Below are positions 1 through 7,461 of a DNA stretch of 12,077 bases, one piece after another. Position 1 is the stretch's first letter. The number at the start of each line of letters is the position of its first letter. Made by a program: the position numbers and the translations under genes. The notes under the pieces were generated by a model. It was given only the letters and a program-made list of their open reading frames with translations, was not told the DNA's origin and ran no database searches. This DNA is from Monoraphidium neglectum (taxonomy: Eukaryota; Chlorophyta; Chlorophyceae; Sphaeropleales; Selenastraceae): the NCBI RefSeq assembly GCF_000611645.1, contig NW_014012073.1, positions 1,549-13,625 of the forward strand, given 5' to 3'.

Positions 1-1040
1 CCAGCCACAGGATCGGCAGGCTGCCCACCAGCACCGCCGGGCTCTTGGCGGGGGCGGGGGCGGGGCTGGGGTGGCCGGCGGCCGAGCCGTCTCCGGCCAT
101 CCCGTGCATGCCCCCATCGCTGCCGTCGATGCCGCCGCTTTGTGTGCCCATGCCCATGGCCTGGTGACCCTCCATGACCTCTGAGAGAGCCGGCGCCATT
201 GCCAGCATGGACAGCACCGCCAGCGGCACCGACAGCGCCGCGGACGCCACCAGGCGCCGCCGCCAGCGCGCCGACTCGCGCGCGGCGGCCGCGGCGGCGG
301 CGCCGAGGCCGGAGGCGTCGCCGTCCGGCGCGGGGTACGCGTCGAAGCCGGCCGACTCGACAGCTTCCAGGCAGGCGCGAGGGCCGGTGGCGGCGGGGTC
401 GTACGTAATCGTGGCGCTGTTAGTCGCGAGGTTGACGACGACGGACAGCACCCCGGGCACCTGCGCAGTGGGTAGTACGCGAGCCGAGGGCAGGCGAGCG
501 GCTGAGTGCTCCTTGAAGCGGCTCAGCGCTCTTCGCGCGCTGCAGGCGCTTTGAATCAATTGCAGGGCTGCCGCAGGGCCCTGCAACAAAGGACAGCGCC
601 AGAGCCCCAGGGGCCCAACCCATCTAGACAAAGTGCTTCCGAGGGCAGGGCTCGATACCCCAGATCACGCAAACGCCCGTGCAGCCGCACCTGTCGGACG
701 GCGTCCTCAACAGCCGATGCGCACATGGAGCACGTCATTCCACCAATGGACGCCACCAGCCGGCCGGCCTCGGGGGCGGAGGGCAGCGGCTCCTGCAGCA
801 ACGCCTCTGCGCTGGATGGCGCAGGGGCCTCCGCCGCGACGTCATGCGCGCGCCCGCCGCCGCTGGGCCCGCCGCCGCGGGGCGTGCCGGTGGCGTCGAG
901 GCGGATCGTGACGCCGGGCGGCGGTGCTGCGGCGCCGAACAGCCGCGCGAGCCAGTCGGGCGCGCCCGCCGCCGGCTCCTGGCCCCGCAGCTGCAGGCCG
1001 AGGTCGCTCAGGCGGCTCAGCAGCGCTGCGGCGGGGTGCA

Positions 1041-1075
<35 letters not shown>

Positions 1076-1760
1076 CTCGGCTGCTGCGGTCGCGAGAGCG
1101 CCTGCGGCTCAGCCGGTGCGGCGCTCTGCCTCAGCAGCACCTGCAGCTGGTCCCCTGCGCCGCGCAGGCGCACCGCATCGACCTCCAGGCCGGGCGCGGC
1201 CGCCAGCAGCGCGGCCGCGGCGCCGCGCCAGCGCGCGGCGAGCTCGCCGGGGCGCGGCGCGCCGAGCGTCAGCAGCAGGCCGCCGGGGCCGATCGCCGCG
1301 TCGGCGGCGCCAATCTCGTGTACCTAGCATGGGGAGGGCAGGCGCGCGGGGATCCGTGCAGGTGCTTGAGGCAAAAGCCGGATGCGGCTGCCCATACACA
1401 GCGCAGAGCAGTTCAGGGTGGTGCACTGGGAGCTGAGGGCCAGCCTCGCTGCTGCTGCTGCTGCTGGACCCACCCACCCAGCTGCACCACCAAGCAGCAG
1501 CCGAGCTCCACCCTTGTTGCTGGCCCCCTGCTCACCTGCTGCAGCGTCTCGGCGTCATTGCAGGCGCATGTGCTGCAGTCGCAGGCGCACACATACACGA
1601 CGGGTGCGGCGCCAGGCTTCCCGCTCAACGCCACCTGGTCGCAGCCGCACGCCTCGCCGGTGACAAAGCACGCGCACGGGGCGCGCTGGGCCAGGCCGTT
1701 ATCGCCGGTTGCAACGTCGGTAGGCTGGGCAGGATTGCAACAGCCGCTGCCCGCTTTCAT
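1..1760 (-). CDS. Copper-transporting P1B-type ATPase, N-terminal part (three exons, partial)
   Basis: Probable heavy-metal pump of the ATP7/RAN1-like copper class, which moves Cu(I) across a membrane using ATP. Exons on the minus strand are 1760-1536, 1323-691 and 460-1 (continuing off the window). Lengths of 225 and 633 nt keep phase 0 at both junctions, and each donor/acceptor is GT/AG. The start ATG at 1760 sits in GCCACCATG with an in-frame TGA 39 nt upstream. About 439 residues are visible. Residues 1-75 are Cys-rich (11 Cys, five CXC pairs). Residues 80-180 look like an HMA fold without CxxC, with 11 glutamines at 159-169. A true HMA domain spans about 264-330, with GMTCSMC at 270-276. 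The first membrane helix is about 355-378 after a WRRR cluster. Then comes a Gly/Met/His-rich loop (MEGHQAMGMG, MHGM) and the start of the next helix. The catalytic DKTGT and CPC motifs would lie outside the window. The metal choice is inferred from the HMA sequence and the loop. Confidence 0.85.
461..690 (-). other. Intron 2 of the copper ATPase gene, inside the HMA domain
   Basis: 230 nt, starting GTGCGG and ending CTGCGCAG on the minus strand, phase 0. It splits the HMA fold between the first helix (ending AVEDAVRQ) and the following VPGV turn and strand. Removing it restores a continuous HMA domain, which is strong support for the splice. The unspliced frame runs into a stop near 556. Confidence 0.85.
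1042..1074 (-). repeat. Poly-glutamine-encoding triplet run (11 CAG on the minus strand)
   Basis: Eleven uninterrupted CTG on the plus strand, read as CAG in the ATPase frame (residues 159-169). The run lies between a strand-like segment (LQVLL) and a helix-like segment (AALLSRLSDLGLQ) of the degenerate HMA-like region, so it probably fills a surface loop. Pure triplet runs are usually length-variable between strains. Confidence 0.9.
1324..1535 (-). other. Intron 1 of the copper ATPase gene
   Basis: 212 nt, starting GTGAGC and ending ATGCTAG on the minus strand, phase 0. It contains six consecutive CTG triplets at 1449-1466 on the plus strand, which are not translated if the intron is spliced. 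The flanking exon frames join cleanly (residues 75 and 76). Confidence 0.75.
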
Positions 1761-1866
1761 GGTGGCTAACACAGTGCGGTCGTGAGGCGCACCACTGGCT
1801 CAGGCTGACCTCGCCACCCACGCTCTCAATGGTCGCGTGCGCCTTCTTGGCACGCGACGCTTGGCG
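1699..1866 (-). pseudogene. Possible remnant of a ribosomal protein L15 C-terminus
   Basis: After a good acceptor-like site (ACATACAG at 1874-1867, minus strand) a 55-codon frame begins, containing a stretch ending ATIESVGGEVSL. The pattern S-x-x-A...I-E-x-x-G-G-x-V is typical of the last conserved segment of bacterial-type (organellar) ribosomal protein uL15. The tail expected after it is not present, the frame runs into the copper ATPase first exon, and no matching upstream exon was found. It may be a gene fragment, an unrelated chance match, or the last exon of an upstream gene. Confidence 0.25.
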
Positions 1867-2197
1867 CTGTATGTATCAAAGAGCGGCTATCTTCAATTGT
1901 GATAACGAGCTGGATTGCTGGCGGAGCGCTGCGAGCTCGCAGGTGCTTTTGATTTTGGGCACTGGGATCAAACCTTTGAAAGTGACCTGAACAACGCTAG
2001 GAAATGACAGGCCTCCGCTCTTCTAATAGCGTTCGTGAATTCGATCATCAACCCTGCATGATGTTTTCACGATCTCGGAACATCGCCATGGTGCCCCCGG
2101 CGACCCTGAAAGGCTGCCGAACATCCCTGCTGTGCAAGATTGCTGTAATTTTTGCATCAAATTGTAGCCGCATGTCTTGCAGGCCATGCGCAATCAC
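1761..2197. other. Upstream region of the copper ATPase, no assured gene
   Basis: Holds the probable promoter and 5' leader of the minus-strand ATPase plus the L15-like stretch. Base composition falls sharply here from the GC-rich ATPase exons to AT-richer DNA after about 1870. A minus-strand open frame from 2248 to 2048 (66 codons) crosses the left border of the duplicated module and has no recognisable motif. No clear TATA box or copper-response GTAC cluster is evident. Confidence 0.5.
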
Positions 2198-3568
2198 CTT
2201 CAACTGATGACAGGTTGATGTCTCCTGGATGTGGCCTGCTGGTAACAAGAGGGCATTGTGCTGTGAGAGTTCATCACCGACAAAAAAGCCCTCTCTGCAA
2301 ATAGCCCCGCCTCTAAGTAACCATCTACCCTAGTAGTGTTCAAAGGGGGAACCAGCCCGAGGCCCCAAGCGTGGGGGCAGCCCCACCAAACCCCTGCGCA
2401 GCTGGAGGGGACAGAGGGCGGCCCCAGGTATCACCTGACATCAACCCCTTGGTTCCTAGCAGCAGCAGCTGTCACTGATTTCAACTTTTATACGCAACGG
2501 ACCCAGACTCTGTAACACCCACCCGACCACACACCCCCAGTCCCCGAGCGCCTCTGCTGCGGAATGGGGTGCATAGAGAGGAAACGCACCGCCCTGCACT
2601 GACATGCTCTGCTCGCATCCCATCCCATTTGGAGCCCAGAAGCAGGGCCGCAGCTGTGCTGCAAGAGCAAGGCAGCTGGAGCCATGCTACAGGGAGGTCT
2701 GATGGGATTGGGTGTGGCGGGGTCAAGCGGATCAAAGGGGCAGCAGTGGAGCGGCGGCGCAGCAGGTCAGCAGCGGGGAAGTGCGGCGAGCGGCAGTGAG
2801 CCACGAGATTGAAGCAGAGTGTTGTTAGGAATATTCAGCATTTGCGGATTGTTTCATGAGGAGACAGGCAGCAGGCGGGTCAGCTGGTGTGGCTCTGGAT
2901 TTGTTCTGGGCATTTCGGTTTGTGCCCTTGCCTGCATGCCTTGTCTCCAAGTGGTGCGCCTTGTCATCCTAGAGATAGGTGTAACCAGTAGTTGAACTGC
3001 TCCTAGCAGTTGCTCTCAGCCTTTCCCCCCTCCCATCAAGCTAGCAGCCCGGTCCACCCCAAGAGCTGAAGACGCCTTAAGTGTAACAATCCTAATCCCT
3101 AATCCTAATCCTTAAGGCATTTTAAAAGGCAAGTCATTCTGTGCCAGTTACAGAGACAGCAGCCAAGCACACATGCCAGCGGCGCAGCGCAAACCTAGCG
3201 CAGCTAAGCATGTCGCGTGCGCCCGCACGCCGCAGCCGAGTGCGGCGCTTTGGCGTGCACCAGCGCAGCCGCGCTGCAAACAGAGTCGCTCATAACAAAG
3301 CCAAGCTGCCAAGGTCAAGGTTGCCTAATACCCCCTCCCCCGTGGCCGCACGCTGATAGCTGCAGCCAAACATGCGATCAGAAATGCTGGTGCCCGACAT
3401 TATACGGCTGTCGCAAAGTAAATAGTGCAACGTGCCTCAAACTCCTTGCAAATCAGCAACCTGGTCAGAGAACTTCAAGGCGTCCGGCAGCTCACCGGTT
3501 GCCACTGCTTGTTAAGGAACCAATCACTCAACTCATGCAGGGCATCATCACCACAATCAGCACCATCA
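2198..3568. other. 3' flank of nuclease copy A, conserved with copy B
   Basis: About 1.37 kb downstream of the nuclease stop, shared with 7462-8823. Frames on both strands (for example 2804-2481 minus and 2569-2799 plus) are open in both copies but show mostly amino-acid-changing differences and no known motif, so they are not called genes. The region probably includes the 3' untranslated sequence. A TTACA at 3146-3150 (TGTAA on the minus strand) is a possible poly(A) signal, but copy B has TTACT there. Confidence 0.45.
3075..3116. repeat. Telomere-like CCTAAT tract flanked by a 7-bp direct repeat
   Basis: Copy A has CCTTAAG at 3075-3081 and again at 3110-3116, enclosing TGTAACAATCCTAATCCCTA and continuing with further CCTAAT units. 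Copy B has a single CCTTAAG (8346-8352) and no insert. On the minus strand the tract reads as GGATTA/GGGATTA units, close to telomeric repeats. It is either an insertion in copy A with target duplication, or a deletion in copy B between the 7-bp repeats. Confidence 0.8.
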
Positions 3569-4614
3569 CTAAAAACAGAAGCACGTCCTTGCAGTGCGGG
3601 GCTCGTTCAACTTGACGCGGTCTGGGTTGTGCAGCTGCCGCAGGACGTCCGGTGGTGTGAGTACGTTGGTGAGGACTGAGGGCAGCTCTGAAAGGGCAGC
3701 TTTCAAGAAGTCATAAAATGCCCCCTTGCCATGGAGGATACGCTCCACCACAACTTGCTGGCCATCCCTATCGCCCTGCTTGTAGTAAGCAAACTCACCA
3801 CGCTGCATGTCGTCCGTCACTAGCTGCATAAATGGGAAGTTGGAGCTGAGGCCGATCACGATAAACTCAGCTTCACCCTGCCGTTGGCTTGCCTGGGTGA
3901 TGTTCTTCTTCAGCTCTACACCAATCACACAGCCAGCATCAGGTAAAAACTCGCAGTGCCTGTGAGGGTGAAGCCAACAGGCCGCCGAGGTGTGGCAGAT
4001 GACATTGACAGGTAGGTTGCCAAAGGGAACCGTTGTCTCTCACACACTGCTTTGAAGTGACTTTGAGTTGAATCAATTTGGTGTGTGTGCCAGTCTTGCC
4101 CTAGTGGATGGTCCATCGTGTGCTGATCACTGTCCATGTGCAATGTACTACAGTGCATGCAGCCCTGGCCATGCTGCATCCTGCATCAGCATCACAGGTT
4201 GAATCGTACAGCAACATTGGCAACTGTGCTTGAATCAACTCACTTGGCAACAAGTAGCTCGTGAGCCTTTGATGTCAACCGGTGGCCAAGACCGTGAAGC
4301 ACAAGGTCAGCCTTGACTTGTGTCATGTAACCTTCTTCACAGCACTTCGGCGCCCAGGTGGCTCCAACCAGTACCATGTGGCCTTCTCCGCCTACACAGA
4401 AGCATAGCCAGCAGTTGCGGTAACCATGCATGTCTTGAACTTGGATCTGCTGCTCGGAAAAATGACCAAGCATGCCGGCCTGCCTATCAGATGCTTTGAG
4501 ATAAGTCAAGCGGCACGTACCTGGCAGTGCCGCAGTGCAATCAGCTCACCATGTCCTCAGACCACTTGTGGAGCCGCTGCAGCATGTCCCGCCAAGCATC
4601 CGTCTCGACGTGAC
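3569..4614 (-). CDS. PD-(D/E)XK nuclease-like protein, C-terminal exons, copy A (partial)
   Basis: Three exons: 4614-4550, 4391-4244 and 3959-3569 (stop TAG at 3571-3569). The join 4244/3959 is well supported: GTGAGT donor, CACAG acceptor, phase 2 on both sides. Joined there, the protein reads LLVAK, then PDAGCVIGVELKK, then a Q-rich helix, then PFMQLVTD. D7 and E15-L-K17 of the last exon fit the PD-(D/E)XK nuclease core, and the TD strand followed by an aromatic strand (FAYY) fits the same superfamily. A long helix-rich tail of about 80 residues follows. The first exon (ETDAWRDMLQRL...WSEDM) ends at a GTGAGC donor in phase 0, whereas the second exon needs phase 1, so a small exon is missing or the gene is damaged. 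Upstream of 4614 the frame stays open to about 4727. Such nucleases occur in Crinkler-type effectors and mobile elements. The exact family is not settled. Confidence 0.6.
3960..4243 (-). other. Intron in nuclease copy A
   Basis: 284 nt, GTGAGTTG...CCTCACAG on the minus strand, phase 2. Its counterpart in copy B is 9212-9502 (291 nt) and shares both splice sites. The intron differs by more indels than the exons do. Confidence 0.7.
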
Positions 4615-4623
4615 CTGCAGATC

Positions 4624-5862
4624 GGCACGACCCGATGGTCACAATGAGGGACTTGTTGGTCAAGAAAAGGCTGCAAACCGAGGACAGAGGCGACAGTGCC
4701 GAGAGGTAGGATCCCTGCTGCTGTCATCAGGCTTACCATCTGCCCGCTGATTGCACAACTGATGAAGCCTTCCCAATCGCACAGCAGCCTTTTCCATCCC
4801 ACAACACAGTACTAATCTGAGGCGTGTCACCTGTTGCTGCTGTGGGATGATGGAAGACCCGCGGCGGGACCATCAAGGTACATTCGACGGCAGGGGCGTG
4901 GCACCGCAGATGGGTCATGCATATTTCCATGGTAGAGTTTTGAGGCTCTTGTGTGCTATTGTCAGCGCCCTGCATACGACATGTGTGCAAACCACCCGCA
5001 TGAACCGCAACCAGGAATTAGCCCATGGCTGCACCACAAGCAACTAAGGTTGGCAGAATTGCCACAAGCACCATTGCAAAACCACACGTGACCCACCTGC
5101 TGCTGCTGCTGCTGCTGCTGATGTGAAACGATGGAGGAAGCCCAGACGGGAGCCATGGGAGGTAGAAAGAAGGCCGCAAACGGAAGGTCAAGCAGGCTTG
5201 TGGGCACAACACGCGGCATGCAGCACAAATGCGAGGCTGCGGAGCTGCCTGCTGACCCGAGCATGCTACATATGCAGTTCTCCGCACGCCTGCTGTGAGC
5301 TGGCCCCAGTGAAGCGTCATGCCCCTGCTTGTTGCAAAAGAGGATCAGCAAATGACGGGCTAGTTTGCTTGCTGACTGGATGCATGCAATGCCCCGCAAT
5401 TACAAGGGGCCCATTGATAGCTGGCATCTTGCACATGGTGGTGCATGCGGTTGCTATCGACAACTGGGACTGCTGCTGCATGGAACTTTTTCATCACTGC
5501 TTCTCCACAAGCAACGAGTGGGGACACAGGGTCTGCAGGCTTGCCACCAACAACATCGCAAACCCTTGGCAGCATCTCACCTGCTGCTGTGAATTATTGC
5601 AGAGGCCCAGTCGAAGACAGTGAAGGGAAGATGCAAGTAAAAGGGGCACGTCAGTTGTGAGGAAAGCCAGCAGGTGGAAAGAAACAAGACAGAACGGGCC
5701 GGGACACAGAGCAGCAGGTGTGCGGGCAGTGTCAGCACCGGCATTCACATGGCGTAATGAGGCGCACTCACAGGCTGCACTTCACAGGGCAGCCTGGAAA
5801 GCAGGCTGCATGCATAGCAGAGCCAGCAAGCTATGTGATGGATTGCAAGCTGTACGCCTCAC
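4624..5862 (-). other. Region with three degenerate exon/donor modules, no resolved gene
   Basis: Minus-strand splice-donor-like sites preceded by CAG runs occur at 5580 (CAGCAG|GTGAGA), 5096 (CAGCAG|GTGGGT) and 4831 (CAACAG|GTGACA). The sequence before each donor is similar by eye: a pyrimidine-rich stretch, a CTTCC or GGGCCTC motif, then TTCACA or CCCACA and CAG units. Downstream of the first two donors the sequence also aligns (GGTTTGCGATG against GGTTTTGCAATGG, then TTGCTTGTGG in both). Open frames reach 145 codons (5399-4962) but none has a recognisable domain. They could be exons of the minus-strand gene between 7068 and 4550. Confidence 0.35.
5097..5120. repeat. Triplet run (CTG)8
   Basis: Eight CTG on the plus strand, CAG on the minus strand, immediately before a GTGGGT donor-like site at 5096. 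The related modules at 5581 and 4832 have only two or three such triplets, so this copy has expanded. Confidence 0.9.
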
Positions 5863-7068
5863 CTGCAGTGCAGGGACAGCAGTGACGGGATCAAGGTTAC
5901 CATGCGAAGGAGCCAGCAGGTTGTAGTGCGTAGCATGCGTGGAGGAGGGTGGCGTGGGAAAAAGGTGAATGGCAGCAACGGCACAAGAGCTGTGTCGGCT
6001 GTCAGGCGCGTGTGTGGCACCCTCTCGGCACCACAGCGGCACCACTGGAACCACCTCCAAATGCCACTGAGCCCCCTGCAGGACCTGACAGCGTGGGCTT
6101 CCGTGTGAGCGCATGCGTGTTCCAAGCGCCGAGGATACTGACGGTGCAGGTTCGGTGCAGCAACCAGCAACACGCTGCACCCTGGCGCCAGCATCCCCCA
6201 GGAACCCCGCAAGACAGACAGCACAACCCCAATCGCTGCCGGGCGCATGCTCAACACGTCCCTGCCCCTGCCAAAGCCGCGACCACTTCCAATTGCTACG
6301 GAGCACCATCACGGCAACTCATTTCATGCACACACTCCCCATTTGCCGCACCGCGTCGCCAAACAACCCGCCCACCTCGATGGACTGCTGCCATAATGGT
6401 TGCCCTCTTGTCCTCCACCGGCAGGTCCAACAGACCAGCAGCCACGTCGTCGTGCAGCTGGTTGATTTCCAGTACCGCGTTACCCCGAAATGCGGGGTCC
6501 TTGTCCGCAAATAGCTCAGGCAGCTCCCGAACCAACTGTTGCCTCGCCGACGGCGAGGCCATGGTGACTGGGCTGAGCCTGCGCACGCTCCCTTGAGCAA
6601 CCTGTGGCAGACAGCACGCGTATGCATGAACGTTTGACATGGCATTGTAACCAGAATGACGATGAAGCCAGCATCAGGCGAAGGGCAGCACTGCGCCTGT
6701 TAGCAGGCACTGAGCGCAGCCCGCAGCAGCTGGCGGTGGTGCCATAGGTGGCGCGCTAGCAGTGCCAAGCATCCAAGCATGGCCCCCAGCCAGCGCACGC
6801 ACCTCCCAGCAACTGGACACCTCAGCCTCCTCCCGAACAGGCTGCAGCGCAGGACATAGGCAGGGTGAGCCGAGAAGGCCTCGATGAGCAGCTTCTCTAA
6901 GGTTCGAGGGCGCGCAGCTCGGTGCGTGAGCGCGTTGTCCGCTCCTAGGCCGTCAGTAACATAAACGCCTCACTGCAAGGTCCTGAGCAGTGCACAACCT
7001 AGCGAAGCCTGGAGGTGAAAGTGCCTGCTCACCCAAACCAGCCATTGGGGCCGAACCCAGCACGGTAC
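5863..7068 (-). CDS. Unrecognised protein, chain of four exons (partial)
   Basis: Exons 7068-7033, 6944-6803, 6601-6376 and 5998-5863 (36, 142, 226 and 136 nt) join in one frame. Phases are 2, 0 and 1 at successive junctions, each matched by the next exon. Donors are GTGAGC, GTGCGT, GTGGGC and GTGAGG; acceptors are CAG or TAG. The product of about 180 residues contains YRAGFGPNGWFG, then LREAAHRGLLGSPC, then ELPELFADKDPAF and INQLHDDVAAGLLDLP, then a hydrophobic stretch (LVPLLPFTFF). The second exon resembles a stretch at 11350-11241, which supports its frame. An ATG at 6563 could also start a shorter product. No domain is recognised. It may be the 5' part of the nuclease gene at 3569-4614 or a separate gene. 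The hydrophobic last exon is the least certain. Confidence 0.4.
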
Positions 7069-7461
7069 CTGCTTTGGATAGCACCTACGGCTCCAAGCGC
7101 GGAGGAAGTTGCTGAGCTGAATGAAGGGGCTGCTGGGATGCGGTCGAGGCGTTTGGGGGGTAGGCTGTGCGCACTGGTTAGCTTAGACTCACATCAATGC
7201 AGATGCGAGGTGATATGACAACCAGCTGGAACGACATTGCTATTGTCGTGCACTCTGCAGCTGCAGCTGCTGCGACGACAGGCGCGTCGTTTCCCCGGGC
7301 GATTGACCAGCGAACCAGCATCTGCGGTGTCAACCCCTGAAGGTGTCCTGACTTCCATACCCTGAAGATTGACAGCATGTGGTGTTGAGGAGCCCGCCGG
7401 CACTGGGCGCTGAGCAAAATGGAAAGCCCAGCTCCGCGATGAACGTCACGAAAGCGGGCTG
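7069..7461 (-). other. Unresolved sequence upstream of the unrecognised exons
   Basis: A minus-strand frame from 7417 to 7178 (79 codons) runs up to a GTGAGT donor-like site at 7192. A second frame over the same DNA (7403-7194) reads QGMEVRTPSGV and, further on, VVPAGC, a faint echo of the header-like exon at 10751-10576. Phases do not settle which frame, if either, is used. No start could be chosen. Confidence 0.25.

Larger units (their letters stand above)
2198..4623. repeat. Duplicated 2.4-kb module, copy A
   Basis: Direct repeat of 7462-9933. Homology starts at CTTCAACTGATG and ends at CTGCAGATC in both copies. Identity is roughly 95% by eye, with scattered indels. The module contains the three terminal exons of a minus-strand nuclease-like gene (4614 to 3569) and its long 3' flank. 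No terminal inverted repeats or target-site duplication are visible at the edges. The right border lies 9 nt beyond a splice acceptor, so the shared part may simply be the conserved section of a larger tandem duplication with a period of 5,264 nt. Confidence 0.9.

Noticed and set aside
506..1327. Long plus-strand frames opposite the copper ATPase exons, including 679-1785
   Set aside because: Low-complexity Arg/Ala/Cys-rich translations with poly-Leu or poly-Cys from the CTG run. They are antisense shadows of the GC-rich ATPase exons.
2481..2804. Minus-strand open frame of 107 codons, present in both duplicated modules (also 8075-7743)
   Set aside because: It is open in both copies only because the copies are young. 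About a dozen amino-acid differences, different C-termini and no motif argue against a protein.
2198..4623. Copy A as an autonomous transposon
   Set aside because: No terminal inverted repeats, long terminal repeats, target-site duplication or transposase/reverse-transcriptase motif is visible.
5782..6312. Minus-strand frame of 176 codons
   Set aside because: It overlaps the better, phase-consistent exon 5998-5863 in another frame and has no recognisable domain; much of it would be intron.
6541..6559. Perfect inverted repeat GCCTCGCC/GGCGAGGC
   Set aside because: It falls inside a putative exon (codons for A-S-P-S-A) and is easily explained by GC-rich codon use; no regulatory context.
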